Source of the DNA: CAVVTR01 sp963751245
Lineage (GTDB): Bacteria > Acidobacteriota > Thermoanaerobaculia > Thermoanaerobaculales > Thermoanaerobaculaceae
Direction: 5' to 3'
DNA: 64,000 bases
Assembly (NCBI GenBank): GCA_963751245.1
Contig: CAVVTR010000002.1
Coordinates: 186,001 to 250,000, forward strand
The notes under the pieces are model-generated. The model was not told the origin of the DNA and did no database searches. It was given only the letters and a program-made list of their open reading frames with translations. Both the position numbers and the translations under genes were made by a program. Below are positions 10,823 to 18,773 of the stretch, in pieces (the first letter of the stretch is position 1; each line of letters begins with the position of its first letter).

Positions 10823-11272
10823 ATGCGACGCGTGACGACGGTGGCGGCGCTGTTGCTTCTGGCGGGGGTGGCGGTGGCGCCCGCGCAGGACAACACCGCC
10901 TACAGGCGGGTGGAGAACCCCTACCAGGCCGAGTTTCCCTTCGAGATCGGCCAGCCGGTGGAGCCTCGCGTCGAGCTGGGCGGGATCCTCGTGTCCCAGG
11001 TGCTGCTGACCCCGCGGGGCGACGTGGAGGCGGGGCGGCCGGCGAAGTGCTCCGTGGTGGTGCGGGGCACCGGGGCCCCGGAGGAGCGGGCGACGCTCCG
11101 CCTGGTGCTGCTCCTCGAGGACGATGAGAGCCGCGGGCTCGAGAAGGTGGAGCTCGACCCCTTCCGGGTCAAGGCGGGCAAGGCCTTCGAGCGGGACGAG
11201 ACGGTCAGGATCGGGGGTGACGCCCTGCTGGGCGCCACCAAGGTCTATCTCTTCGTCGCGGTGGAGCCGTAG
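10823..11272 (+). CDS. Small secreted protein of unknown function
   Basis: A 149-residue protein with a signal peptide (VAALLLLAGVAVAPAQ, cleavage around residue 21). The mature part is predicted beta-rich, with alternating hydrophobic residues (VELGGILVSQVLL, CSVVVRG, ATLRLVLLLED), as in an immunoglobulin-like or jelly-roll domain. I do not recognise a family. GGAGG precedes the ATG. It follows the CsgG-like gene on the same strand with 97 bp and a hairpin between, so a shared periplasmic or outer-membrane role is plausible but unproven. Confidence 0.6.
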   Translation: MRRVTTVAALLLLAGVAVAPAQDNTAYRRVENPYQAEFPFEIGQPVEPRVELGGILVSQVLLTPRGDVEAGRPAKCSVVVRGTGAPEERATLRLVLLLEDDESRGLEKVELDPFRVKAGKAFERDETVRIGGDALLGATKVYLFVAVEP

Positions 11273-11274
11273 CG

Positions 11275-11296
11275 CGGCTGCGGAAGCCGTCAGCCG
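11275..11296. terminator. Candidate bidirectional terminator between convergent genes
   Basis: An imperfect hairpin (CGGCTG-CGG, loop AAG, CCG-T-CAGCCG) lies between the secreted-protein stop and the pterin dehydratase stop, overlapping the latter. There is no T tract. Confidence 0.35.
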
Positions 11297-11577
11297 GCAG
11301 GGGTGCCGACGGCTCCGGAGATGGACCTGGCGAGCTCCAGGTCCTTGACGGTGAGGCCGCCGGCGCTGTGCGTGGTCAGCCGGGCGGCGAGGCGGCCCCA
11401 GCCCAGCTCCAGATCGGGGTGGTGATCGGCCCGCTCCGCCAGCATCCCCACCCGCACGGTCGCGGCCAGGGCCGATCCGAAGTCGGGGAACTCCCAGGCG
11501 GCGACGAGCTCCTCCCCCTCGATCCTCCAGCCGGGGAGCTCGGCCCCGATGCGGCGGCGCAGGGCTTCCTCTACCAT
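11290..11577 (-). CDS. Pterin-4a-carbinolamine dehydratase
   Basis: A 95-residue protein, the usual PCD/DCoH size. It dehydrates 4a-hydroxytetrahydropterin during pterin cofactor recycling. The signature is clear: ADHHPDLELGWGRL (active-site His pair), then LTTHSAGGLTVKDLELA. Its ATG overlaps the folE stop by seven bases (ATGGTAG), so it is translationally coupled to GTP cyclohydrolase I. No aromatic amino-acid hydroxylase is in view; the pairing with folE suggests a tetrahydropterin-dependent step elsewhere or a moonlighting role. Confidence 0.92.
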   Translation of the reverse strand: MVEEALRRRIGAELPGWRIEGEELVAAWEFPDFGSALAATVRVGMLAERADHHPDLELGWGRLAARLTTHSAGGLTVKDLELARSISGAVGTPAG

Positions 11578-12227
11578 GACTTCGTCCTTCCCAGAAAAGC
11601 CAGGAACTCCTGCCTGACCTTGCGGTCGGCGAAACAACCGCGGATCGCGGAGGTCACGGTGAGGGCGCCGGGCTTCTTGACGCCGCGCATCTCGACGCAC
11701 AGGTGCCGCGCCTCGATGACGACCATGGCGCCCTGGGGCTCCAGGCGTGTCCACAGGAAATCGGCGACCTGCTCGGTGAGCCGCTCCTGGATCTGCGGCC
11801 TCTTGGCGTAGAACTCGAGGATGCGGGGCAGCTTGGACAGCCCCACGATGCGCCGGGCCGGAATGTAGGCGATGTGGGCGTGCCCGTAGAACGGCACGAA
11901 GTGGTGGGCGCACATGGAGTAGAACGGGATGTCCCGCTCCGTCACCATCGCCTCGTAGTGCTCCTCGTTGGGGAACGTGGTGACCGCCGGTTCCGCGCCG
12001 TCCCTCAGTCCCTGGAACATCTCCAGGTACATGCGGGCAACCCGCTCCGGCGTCCCCACGAGGTTGGGATCGGAGCGGTCCAGGTTGAGGATGTCGAGGA
12101 TGGCGGCCATGTGCTCCGCGATCTTGGGCACGACGAACTCGTCCGCCCCGCAGGGCATGAGGTTCGAGTCCCGGTCCGCCAGGGTGGACGTCTTCGCGCC
12201 GTCGTCGGCGAGCACGCTCTTTGGCAT
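11571..12227 (-). CDS. folE: GTP cyclohydrolase I (type I)
   Basis: A 218-residue enzyme that converts GTP to 7,8-dihydroneopterin triphosphate, the first step to folate and tetrahydropterins. Visible motifs are GTPERVARMYLEMF, SMCAHHFVPFYGHAHIAYIP (zinc Cys and His residues), GLSKLPRILEFYAKRPQIQERLTEQ and IEARHLCVEMRGVKK (the second zinc Cys), with a typical C-terminal RQEFLAFLGR. The ~25 N-terminal residues are variable. GGAGGAG precedes the ATG. The upstream spacer is shared with the divergent rmlA; a TACACT box lies at 12273-12268 on the minus strand. Confidence 0.96.
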   Translation of the reverse strand: MPKSVLADDGAKTSTLADRDSNLMPCGADEFVVPKIAEHMAAILDILNLDRSDPNLVGTPERVARMYLEMFQGLRDGAEPAVTTFPNEEHYEAMVTERDIPFYSMCAHHFVPFYGHAHIAYIPARRIVGLSKLPRILEFYAKRPQIQERLTEQVADFLWTRLEPQGAMVVIEARHLCVEMRGVKKPGALTVTSAIRGCFADRKVRQEFLAFLGRTKSW

Positions 12228-12307
12228 CGCTCCTCCGTGGCCGTACTCCGTAAGGCCAGCCGCCGTCAGTGTATTCCATTCCGCCCTCAGCGCCGGTGCG
12301 CTGCGCG

Positions 12308-12313
12308 TACAAT
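12308..12313 (+). promoter_or_regulatory. Candidate -10 box for the rml operon
   Basis: TACAAT ends 16 bases before the rmlA ATG, with GGAGG between. No convincing -35 box is visible. Confidence 0.4.
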
Positions 12314-12329
12314 GTCGGGCGGAGGTGCC

Positions 12330-13397
12330 ATGAAGGGTCTCATCCTCGCGGGGGGCCAGGGAACCAGGCTGCGCCCCCTCACGTACACGAGCGCGAAGCA
12401 ACTGGTGCCGGTGGCGAACAAGCCGGTGCTCTTCTACGGCCTCGAGGCGTTCGCCGAGGCGGGGATCAAGGAGGTCGGCATGATCGTCGGCCACACCGCC
12501 GCGGAGATCCAGGCGGCGGTGGGGGACGGGTCCCGCTGGGGCCTGTCGGTGACCTACCTTCCCCAGGACGCGCCGCGCGGCCTCGCCCACGCCGTGCTCA
12601 TCTCCGAGGAGTTCATGGCCGGCGAGCCGTTCGTCATGTACCTGGGCGACAACCTGGTCAAGGACGGCATCGTCCCCTTCGTCCGGGAGTTCGCCGCGGG
12701 CGGCTGCAACGCGCAGATCCTCCTGGCGCGGGTTCCCCAGCCCTCCCAGTTCGGGGTCGCCGAGCTGGGGGAGAACGGCCACGTCGTGAGGCTGGAGGAG
12801 AAGCCGGCCTCGCCCCGCAGCGACCTCGCCCTGGTGGGCGTGTACCTGTTCGACGTCAACGTCTTCGAGGCGGTGAAGGCGATCAAGCCCTCCGGGCGCG
12901 GCGAGCTCGAGATCACCGACGCCATCCAGTACCTCGTGGACGCCGGCTACGTCGTCCGTCCCCACGTCATCAGCGGCTGGTGGAAGGACACCGGCAAGGT
13001 TGAGGACATGCTCGAGGCGAACCGGATCATCCTGGACACCCTGGAGCGCCGGGTGGAGGGCGGCACGGACGCCGCCAGCCGTCTGGAGGGCAAGGTGATC
13101 CTCGCCCCCGGGGCGAAGGTGGTCCGCTCGCTCCTGCGGGGGCCGTGCATCGTCGGCGAGGGGGCCGTGGTCGAGGACTCCTTCGTGGGCCCCTACACCG
13201 CCGTGGGCGGACACTGCGAGATCGTCGGCTGCGAGGTGGAGAACTCCATCGTCCTCGAGGGCTCGCGCCTGGAGCGGCTGCCGCACCGGCTGGAGGGGAG
13301 CCTCATCGGCAAGGGCGTGACGGTCCGCCGCAGCGGCGGGCTTCCCGTGGCGCTGCGGCTGGTGGTCGGCGACCACTCGCAGGTGGAGCTGCCATGA
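12330..13397 (+). CDS. rmlA: Glucose-1-phosphate thymidylyltransferase, long form
   Basis: Makes dTDP-glucose from dTTP and glucose-1-phosphate, the first step to dTDP-L-rhamnose. Residues 1-~240 are the nucleotidyltransferase domain (LAGGQGTRLRPLTYTSAKQL, KPVLFYGLEA, YLGDNLVKDGI, WWKDTGKVEDML). The C-terminal ~100 residues contain hexapeptide left-handed beta-helix repeats, as in the 355-residue long RmlA/StrD type, not the 290-residue enterobacterial type. It starts the rmlA-rmlB-rmlD operon; its stop overlaps the rmlB ATG (ATGA). rmlC is not in the window. Confidence 0.94.
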   Translation: MKGLILAGGQGTRLRPLTYTSAKQLVPVANKPVLFYGLEAFAEAGIKEVGMIVGHTAAEIQAAVGDGSRWGLSVTYLPQDAPRGLAHAVLISEEFMAGEPFVMYLGDNLVKDGIVPFVREFAAGGCNAQILLARVPQPSQFGVAELGENGHVVRLEEKPASPRSDLALVGVYLFDVNVFEAVKAIKPSGRGELEITDAIQYLVDAGYVVRPHVISGWWKDTGKVEDMLEANRIILDTLERRVEGGTDAASRLEGKVILAPGAKVVRSLLRGPCIVGEGAVVEDSFVGPYTAVGGHCEIVGCEVENSIVLEGSRLERLPHRLEGSLIGKGVTVRRSGGLPVALRLVVGDHSQVELP

Positions 13398-14410
13398 GCG
13401 AGAAGATCCTGGTGACGGGCGGCTGCGGCTTCATCGGCTCCAACTTCGTGCGCACGGTCCTCGAGGAGCGTCCCGGCTGGGAGGTGGTCAACCTCGACAC
13501 GCTCACCTACGCCGGCCGCCTGGAGAACCTGGCCGACGTGGCGGAGGATCCCCGCTACCGCTTCGTGAAGGGCGACATCTGCGACCCCGGGGCGGTGCGC
13601 GAGGCCATGGCAGGCTGCACCATGGCGGTGAACTTCGCCGCGGAGACCCACGTGGACCGCTCCCTTCTGGGCGCGGCGCACTTCATCGACACCGACATCA
13701 AGGGCGTCCTCATCCTTCTCGAGGAGGCCCGCCGGGTGGGGCTCGCCCGCTTCGTGCAGATCTCCACCGACGAGGTCTACGGCTCCATCGACGCGGGCTC
13801 GTTCACCGAGACGAGCCTGCTCAACCCGCGCAACCCCTACGCGGCCTCCAAGGCCGGCGGCGACCGGCTGGCCTACGCCTACGCGGCCACCTACGGCGTG
13901 CCGGTGATCATCACGCGGGCCTCCAACAACTACGGCCCCTACCAGTACCCCGAGAAGCTCATCCCCCTGTTCGTCACCAACGCGGTCCGGGACGAGCCGC
14001 TGCCGCTGTACGGCGACGGCCTCAACATCCGCGACTGGCTGCACGTGCGCGACCACTGCCGCGCCGTGCTGTTCCTCCTCGAGCACGGCGAGCCGGGCGA
14101 GGTGTACAACGTCGCCGGGGGCAACGAGCGGCAGAACATCGAGCTCACCCGCTTCGTGCTCGCCATCCTGGGCAAGCCCGAGGGGCTCATCCGGCGGGTG
14201 CCGGACCGCGTCGGCCACGACCGCCGCTACTCCCTCGACGCCGGCAAGCTCCGCTCCCTGGGCTGGGCGCCGCAGGTCCTCTTCGAGGAGGGCATCAAGG
14301 AGACCGTGCGCTGGTACGTGGACAACGAGGCCTGGTGGAAGCCCATCAAGGACCACGACGGCGAGTTCAGGCGGTACTACCAGCAGCAGTACGGAGACCG
14401 GCTGTCGTGA
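13394..14410 (+). CDS. rmlB: dTDP-glucose 4,6-dehydratase
   Basis: A 338-residue extended short-chain dehydrogenase that converts dTDP-glucose to dTDP-4-keto-6-deoxyglucose using bound NAD+. It has the Rossmann motif GGCGFIGSNF, AAETHVDRS, STDEVYGS, the catalytic YAASKAGGD, RASNNYGPYQYPEKLIP, and RDWLHVRDHCRA, all typical for RmlB. The start overlaps rmlA by four bases and the stop overlaps the rmlD GTG, so expression is tightly coupled. Confidence 0.97.
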   Translation: MSEKILVTGGCGFIGSNFVRTVLEERPGWEVVNLDTLTYAGRLENLADVAEDPRYRFVKGDICDPGAVREAMAGCTMAVNFAAETHVDRSLLGAAHFIDTDIKGVLILLEEARRVGLARFVQISTDEVYGSIDAGSFTETSLLNPRNPYAASKAGGDRLAYAYAATYGVPVIITRASNNYGPYQYPEKLIPLFVTNAVRDEPLPLYGDGLNIRDWLHVRDHCRAVLFLLEHGEPGEVYNVAGGNERQNIELTRFVLAILGKPEGLIRRVPDRVGHDRRYSLDAGKLRSLGWAPQVLFEEGIKETVRWYVDNEAWWKPIKDHDGEFRRYYQQQYGDRLS

Positions 14411-15246
14411 GGGTCCTCGTCACCGGCTGCCGGGGCCAGCTGGGACGTGCCCTGGCGGGCGCCGCGGCAGCGCGCGGGGACGACGCGGTGGGGGTCGACC
14501 TGCCGGACTTCGACGTCACCGACGAGGCAATGGTCGGGGCCCTGCTTCGCGACGTCCGCCCGCACTGGGTCGTCAACGCCGCGGCGTTCACCGCCGTGGA
14601 CGAGGCGGAGCGGCGCGAGGCGGAGGCTGCGGCGGTGAACGCGACGGCCGTGGAGTACCTGGTCGCGGCGGCCGACGCCGTGGGCGCCGGGCTCGTCCAC
14701 GTGTCCACCGACTACGTCTTCGACGGGCTCGGGAGGCGGCCGTACCGGGAGGACGACCCGGTCGCGCCGCGGTCGGCCTACGGCCGCACCAAGCTGGCGG
14801 GGGAGCGGGCGGCGGCGCGCGGGCGCCGCGTGCTCATCGCCCGCACTGCGTGGCTCTACGGGGAGGGCGCCAACTTCGTCGCCGCCATCCGGCGGCAGAT
14901 CGACGCCGGCACGTCCACGCTCCGCGTGGTGGCCGACCAGCGGGGGTGTCCGACCTCCGCGGTGGACCTCGCCGCGGCACTCCTCGCGCTGGCCGACGCG
15001 GACGCCCGGGGGCTGGTCCACGTCGTCAACGCGGGCTCCGCCACCTGGCACGAGCTGGCCTGCGAGATCGTCCGGCTGCTCGGTGCGCCGGTGGAGGTGG
15101 AGGCCGTGACGACCGGCGAGATGCCCCGCCCCGCGCCGCGGCCGGCCTACTCCGTGCTCGACACCACCCGGCTCGCCACGCTGCTGGGGCGGGCGCTGCC
15201 GCCCTGGCAGGACGCCCTGGCCCGGTACCTCGGAGCGGTGCGGTGA
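14407..15246 (+). CDS. rmlD: dTDP-4-dehydrorhamnose reductase
   Basis: A 279-residue NAD(P)H-dependent reductase for the last step to dTDP-L-rhamnose. Motifs are VTGCRGQLGRAL (nucleotide binding), NAAAFTAVDEAE, HVSTDYVFDG, catalytic SAYGRTKLAGE, RTAWLYGEGANFV and the late ADQRGCPTSAVDLA. The GTG start overlaps the rmlB stop. The 3,5-epimerase gene rmlC, needed between RmlB and RmlD, is not here and should be elsewhere in the genome. Confidence 0.95.
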   Translation: MRVLVTGCRGQLGRALAGAAAARGDDAVGVDLPDFDVTDEAMVGALLRDVRPHWVVNAAAFTAVDEAERREAEAAAVNATAVEYLVAAADAVGAGLVHVSTDYVFDGLGRRPYREDDPVAPRSAYGRTKLAGERAAARGRRVLIARTAWLYGEGANFVAAIRRQIDAGTSTLRVVADQRGCPTSAVDLAAALLALADADARGLVHVVNAGSATWHELACEIVRLLGAPVEVEAVTTGEMPRPAPRPAYSVLDTTRLATLLGRALPPWQDALARYLGAVR

Positions 15247-15306
15247 GCGGAGAAAGGACCCGGAGACTGAGTCACATGTCCGCTTGTAATGCAGTTGGAA
15301 TCGATC

Positions 15307-15353
15307 TCAAGTCGGGCTATCGACTTGACGTCGTGAACAGGTTCACATAGAGT
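15307..15353 (+). promoter_or_regulatory. Promoter with two operator-like dyads, oxidoreductase operon
   Basis: TTGACG (15325-15330), a 17-bp spacer and TAGAGT (15348-15353) form a good sigma70 promoter. Two perfect dyads overlap it. TCAAGTCG/CGACTTGA (15307-15314 with 15321-15328, 6-bp spacer) covers part of the -35. GTGAAC-AG-GTTCAC (15333-15346) lies between -35 and -10. Both would place a dimeric regulator where it blocks RNA polymerase. Confidence 0.7.
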
Positions 15354-15372
15354 GCCGGGCGACGGGGGGGGA

Positions 15373-16089
15373 ATGTTCCGCAGTCGAGTCACGGTCTTGG
15401 TGGGCCACTTCGGCAGCGGCAAGACCGAGATCGCGATCAACCGTGCCCTGGCCGTGGCCGGCGGGAGCACGCGGGTCGCACTGGTGGACCTGGACGTGGT
15501 GAAACCGTACTTCCGCTCCCGTTCCGCCCGGGCGCTCATGGCGGAGCGGGGGGTCGATCTGGTCGCGCCGGAGGGGGAGAACGTGTTCGCCGACCTCCCC
15601 ATCATCGTCCCGCGGATCCGCACGCTGGTGAGGGATCCCGCCGTGACCCTCATCATCGACGCCGGGGGGGATCCCACCGGCGCCCGGGCCCTCGGCTCGT
15701 TGGCCGACGTGATCCCGGACGGGGACACGGAGACGCTGCTCGTGGCCAACTTCCGGCGGCCGTTCACCACCACCGCGGAGGAGGCCGTGACCATGGCGCG
15801 GGAGATCGAGGCGGCCTCCCGCCGGCGGATCTCCGGGGTGGTGTCGAACACCCACCTCATGTCGGAGACCACGCCGGAGATCGTGAGCGAGGGGTACGCC
15901 CTCGCCGTGGAGACGGCGGCACGCCTGGGCGTGCCCGTGGTCGCCGTGATGGTGGACGAGGCGACCCGTGAGCGGGTGTCCGACGGCGCGTTCGACTGTC
16001 CCGTCGTGACCCTCCACCGAATCGTCAAGCCGCCGTTCGAGCCGCCCAACCGCGGCCCGAAGGTCGGCCCGCTGTTCGTCGTGAACTAG
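15373..16089 (+). CDS. P-loop ATPase (MinD/CobQ-like) heading the oxidoreductase operon
   Basis: A 238-residue protein with Walker A GHFGSGKTEIAINRAL and a switch-like VALVDLDVVKPYFRSRS, plus LIIDAGGDPTGARALGS, as in SIMIBI-class ATPases of the CobQ/CobB/MinD/ParA group. I chose ATG 15373 with a G-rich ribosome-binding site; GTG 15352 is in frame but lies inside the -10 box. It is first in the operon, 15 bp before the ferredoxin subunit. It may load Fe-S clusters or help assemble the complex, but no characterised homolog comes to mind. Confidence 0.72.
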   Translation: MFRSRVTVLVGHFGSGKTEIAINRALAVAGGSTRVALVDLDVVKPYFRSRSARALMAERGVDLVAPEGENVFADLPIIVPRIRTLVRDPAVTLIIDAGGDPTGARALGSLADVIPDGDTETLLVANFRRPFTTTAEEAVTMAREIEAASRRRISGVVSNTHLMSETTPEIVSEGYALAVETAARLGVPVVAVMVDEATRERVSDGAFDCPVVTLHRIVKPPFEPPNRGPKVGPLFVVN

Positions 16090-16104
16090 GAAAGGGGTGC
16101 GCTG

Positions 16105-16338
16105 GTGTCGCAGATCGTCATCGACAGGGATCGCTGCAAGGGGTGTGAGCTCTGCGTCAACGCCTGCCCGCAGCGGATCCTCGCCATGGGCGGCGAGATC
16201 AACGCGAAGGGCTACTTCTTCGCCGAGGTCGCCGAGCCCAAGCGCTGCATCGGCTGCCGCCTGTGCTGTATCACCTGTCCGGACGTGGCCATCCAGATGC
16301 GCGTGTCCGGCACCATGATGCATTACTTCGCGTACTGA
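16105..16338 (+). CDS. 2-oxoacid:ferredoxin oxidoreductase, delta (2x[4Fe-4S] ferredoxin) subunit
   Basis: A 77-residue dicluster ferredoxin with two CxxCxxCxxxC motifs (CKGCELCVNACP and CIGCRLCCITCP). It carries electrons from the TPP subunit of the 2-oxoacid oxidoreductase encoded next (the KorD/VorD position). The GTG start follows GGAAAGGGG. It sits directly before the alpha subunit, in the usual delta-alpha-beta-gamma order. Confidence 0.9.
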   Translation: MSQIVIDRDRCKGCELCVNACPQRILAMGGEINAKGYFFAEVAEPKRCIGCRLCCITCPDVAIQMRVSGTMMHYFAY

Positions 16339-16349
16339 GGAGGCCGGAG

Positions 16350-17435
16350 ATGGCGAAGAAGCTGATGAAGGGGTCGGAAGCCATCGGAGAGGCCGCCGTC
16401 CAGGCGGGGTGCAAGCTCTTCTTCGGCTACCCCATCACGCCGCAGAACGAGATCCCCGAGTACATGTCCCACCGCCTCCCGCAGGTGGGCGGGACGTTCG
16501 TCCAGGCGGAGAGCGAGGTGGCCGCCTCCAACATGATCTACGGGGCGGCCGGTTCGGGGGAGCGGGTGTTCACGTCGTCCTCCTCGCCGGGCATCTCGCT
16601 GATGATGGAGGCGGTGTCCTACCTGGCCGGCTCCGAGCTGCCGGTGGTGATCGTCAACATCATGCGGGCGGGCCCTGGCCTCGGCGGCATTCTGCCGAGC
16701 CAGTCCGACTACTTTCAGGCGACCAAGGGCGGCGGACACGGCGACTACCGGCTCCTCGTCCTCGCCCCGTGGTCGGTTCAGGAGGCCGCGGACCTGATCC
16801 AGGACGCCTTCGACCTCGCCGACTTCTACCGCAACCCGGTCATGGTGCTGGGCGACGGGCTCATCGGCCAGATGATGGAGCCGGTGGAGTTTGGCGCCGA
16901 CCGCAAGCCCTGCAAGACGCTCGAGCCCAAGACCTGGGCGGCGACGGGGTGCCCCGGTGACCGGCCCACCAACGTGATCAACTCCCTGTTCCTCGACCCC
17001 GAGGCGCTGGAACGGCACAACCAGAAGCTCAGCGCCAAGTACGCGGAGATGGTCCGCGACGAGGTGCGCTACGCGACCTATGGCACGGACGAGGAGTACG
17101 ACCTTCTCATCGTCGCCTACGGAACGGTGGCGCGCGTGGCGAGCAGCGCCATCGAGGATCTCCGCTCCCGCGGGATCAAGGTGGCGATGATCCGTCCCAT
17201 CACGCTCTTCCCGTTCCCCTACGGCCAGGTGCGCGAGGCCGCCTTGAAGGCGAAGGCGGTGCTCGTGACAGAGCTCTCGACGGGCCAGATGATCGAGGAC
17301 GTCCGGCTGGCGCTGGAAGGGAGCCGGCCCGTGCACTTCCGCGGCCGGCAGGGCGGGATCCTTCTCACGCCGGAGGAGGTCGCGTCCGCCGCCGAGGAGA
17401 TCGTGGCCGGCGCGCAGGAGGTGGCTCATGGCTGA
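16350..17435 (+). CDS. vorB: 2-oxoacid:ferredoxin oxidoreductase alpha subunit, VorB/KorA type
   Basis: A 361-residue pyruvate-flavodoxin-oxidoreductase N-domain subunit. KLMKGSEAIGEAAVQAGCK, FGYPITPQNEIPEYMS, FVQAESEVAASNM, TSSSSPGISLM and TKGGGHGDYRLLVLAP match the VorB group annotated as 3-methyl-2-oxobutanoate:ferredoxin oxidoreductase more than classical 2-oxoglutarate KorA. It forms the active complex with the delta, beta and gamma subunits, oxidising a 2-oxoacid plus CoA to acyl-CoA, CO2 and reduced ferredoxin. GAGGAGG precedes the ATG; the beta ATG overlaps its end. Substrate (branched-chain or 2-oxoglutarate) cannot be decided by eye. Confidence 0.9.
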   Translation: MAKKLMKGSEAIGEAAVQAGCKLFFGYPITPQNEIPEYMSHRLPQVGGTFVQAESEVAASNMIYGAAGSGERVFTSSSSPGISLMMEAVSYLAGSELPVVIVNIMRAGPGLGGILPSQSDYFQATKGGGHGDYRLLVLAPWSVQEAADLIQDAFDLADFYRNPVMVLGDGLIGQMMEPVEFGADRKPCKTLEPKTWAATGCPGDRPTNVINSLFLDPEALERHNQKLSAKYAEMVRDEVRYATYGTDEEYDLLIVAYGTVARVASSAIEDLRSRGIKVAMIRPITLFPFPYGQVREAALKAKAVLVTELSTGQMIEDVRLALEGSRPVHFRGRQGGILLTPEEVASAAEEIVAGAQEVAHG

Positions 17436-18228
17436 CACCCTCGTCTTCTCCAGGCCCCAGGCCCTGACCGCCGTCTCCACGCACTACTGCCCGGGGTGCA
17501 CCCACGGCGTCATCCACCGGCTGGTGGCGGAGGTCATCGACGAGCTCGGCGTTCGCGAGCGTACCGTGGGCATCGCCCCAGTGGGGTGCTCGGTACTGGC
17601 GTACAACTACTTCTCGACGGACTTTCACGAGGCCTCCCACGGCCGCGCGCCGGCGGTGGCGACCGGTGTCAAGCGCGCCCGGCCCGACCTCATCGTCTTC
17701 GCCTACCAGGGCGACGGCGACCTGGCGTCCATCGGCATGGCGGAGATCGTGCACTGCGCAAACCGCGGCGAGAAGGTCACCGTGGTCTTCGTCAACAACG
17801 CCATCTACGGCATGACGGGCGGGCAGATGGCGCCCACCACCATGCCCGGGCAGGTGGCGACGACCTGCCCCCTGGGGCGCGACGTCAACCAGGCGGGGCA
17901 CCCGATCCGCGTGGTGGAGCTGCTCTCCACGCTCCGCACGCCGGCGTTCGTGGCCCGCGCCTCGGTGCACACGCCGCTCCACGCGGTGACCGCCAAGGAG
18001 ATGATCCGCCGGGCGTTCCGCTACCAGGTGGAGGGCACCTGCTTCTCCATCGTGGAGGTGCTGTCCACCTGCCCCACCAACTGGGGCATGCCGCCGGTGG
18101 AGGCCACGAGGTGGCTCGAGAAGAACATGCTTCCCTACTACCCCCTGGGGGTGTTCAAGACGCCGGAGCGCGGCGACCGCGCTCCGGAGCCGCTGCGTGA
18201 GGAGGGTGGGGCATGCAGAACGATGTGA
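17428..18228 (+). CDS. 2-oxoacid:ferredoxin oxidoreductase beta (TPP-binding) subunit
   Basis: A 266-residue thiamine-diphosphate subunit (KorB/VorA position). The TPP motif is clear: GDGDLASIGMAEIVHCANRG followed by NNAIYGMTGGQMAPTT. HYCPGCTHG near residue 20 and GCSVLAYNY are typical of the family and contribute [4Fe-4S] ligands. The start overlaps the alpha gene by 8 bases and the stop lies inside the gamma gene (16-base overlap), indicating strict co-translation. Confidence 0.93.
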   Translation: MADTLVFSRPQALTAVSTHYCPGCTHGVIHRLVAEVIDELGVRERTVGIAPVGCSVLAYNYFSTDFHEASHGRAPAVATGVKRARPDLIVFAYQGDGDLASIGMAEIVHCANRGEKVTVVFVNNAIYGMTGGQMAPTTMPGQVATTCPLGRDVNQAGHPIRVVELLSTLRTPAFVARASVHTPLHAVTAKEMIRRAFRYQVEGTCFSIVEVLSTCPTNWGMPPVEATRWLEKNMLPYYPLGVFKTPERGDRAPEPLREEGGACRTM

Positions 18229-18773
18229 TCTTCGCCGGCTTCGGCGGGCAGGGCGTGCTCCTGGTGGGCAAGATGCTGGCCTACGCCGGAATGCGCGAGG
18301 GCAGGGAGGTCTCCTGGCTGCCGTCCTACGGACCGGAGATGCGGGGCGGCACCGCCAACTGCACCGTGGTGATCTCGGACCGACCCGTGGGCTCGCCGGT
18401 GGTCCAGCACCCGGGCGCGGCAGTGGTCATGAACCTGCCGTCTCTCGACAAGTTCGAGCCCGGAGTGAAGTCCGGCGGCGTGATCCTCATCAACAGCTCC
18501 CTGATCAACAGGACCTCCACCAGGACCGACGTCACCGTGGTCCTGGTGCCCGCCAACGAGATCGCCAACGAGCTCGGCAACCCGCGGGGCGCCAACATGG
18601 TGGCGCTGGGCGCCTACCTGGGCGCCACCCAGGCCATCGGCGTGAACGTCGTGGAGGACGTGATCCGGGAGACGTTCGCAGCCAAGCCGAAGACCATCGA
18701 CGCCAACGTGGAGGCGTTCCGCCGCGGCTATGCGCTGGGTGAGGAGAGCCGCTGCCAGAAGGAGGAGCGATGA
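18213..18773 (+). CDS. 2-oxoacid:ferredoxin oxidoreductase gamma subunit
   Basis: A 186-residue subunit (KorC/VorC position). The N-terminus VIFAGFGGQGVLLVGKMLAY and SYGPEMRGGTANCTVVIS are hallmark motifs of the gamma domain, which helps bind CoA and stabilises the complex. The gene overlaps the beta gene and, by four bases (ATGA), the NuoE-like gene, linking the oxidoreductase directly to the NADH module. Confidence 0.93.
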   Translation: MQNDVIFAGFGGQGVLLVGKMLAYAGMREGREVSWLPSYGPEMRGGTANCTVVISDRPVGSPVVQHPGAAVVMNLPSLDKFEPGVKSGGVILINSSLINRTSTRTDVTVVLVPANEIANELGNPRGANMVALGAYLGATQAIGVNVVEDVIRETFAAKPKTIDANVEAFRRGYALGEESRCQKEER

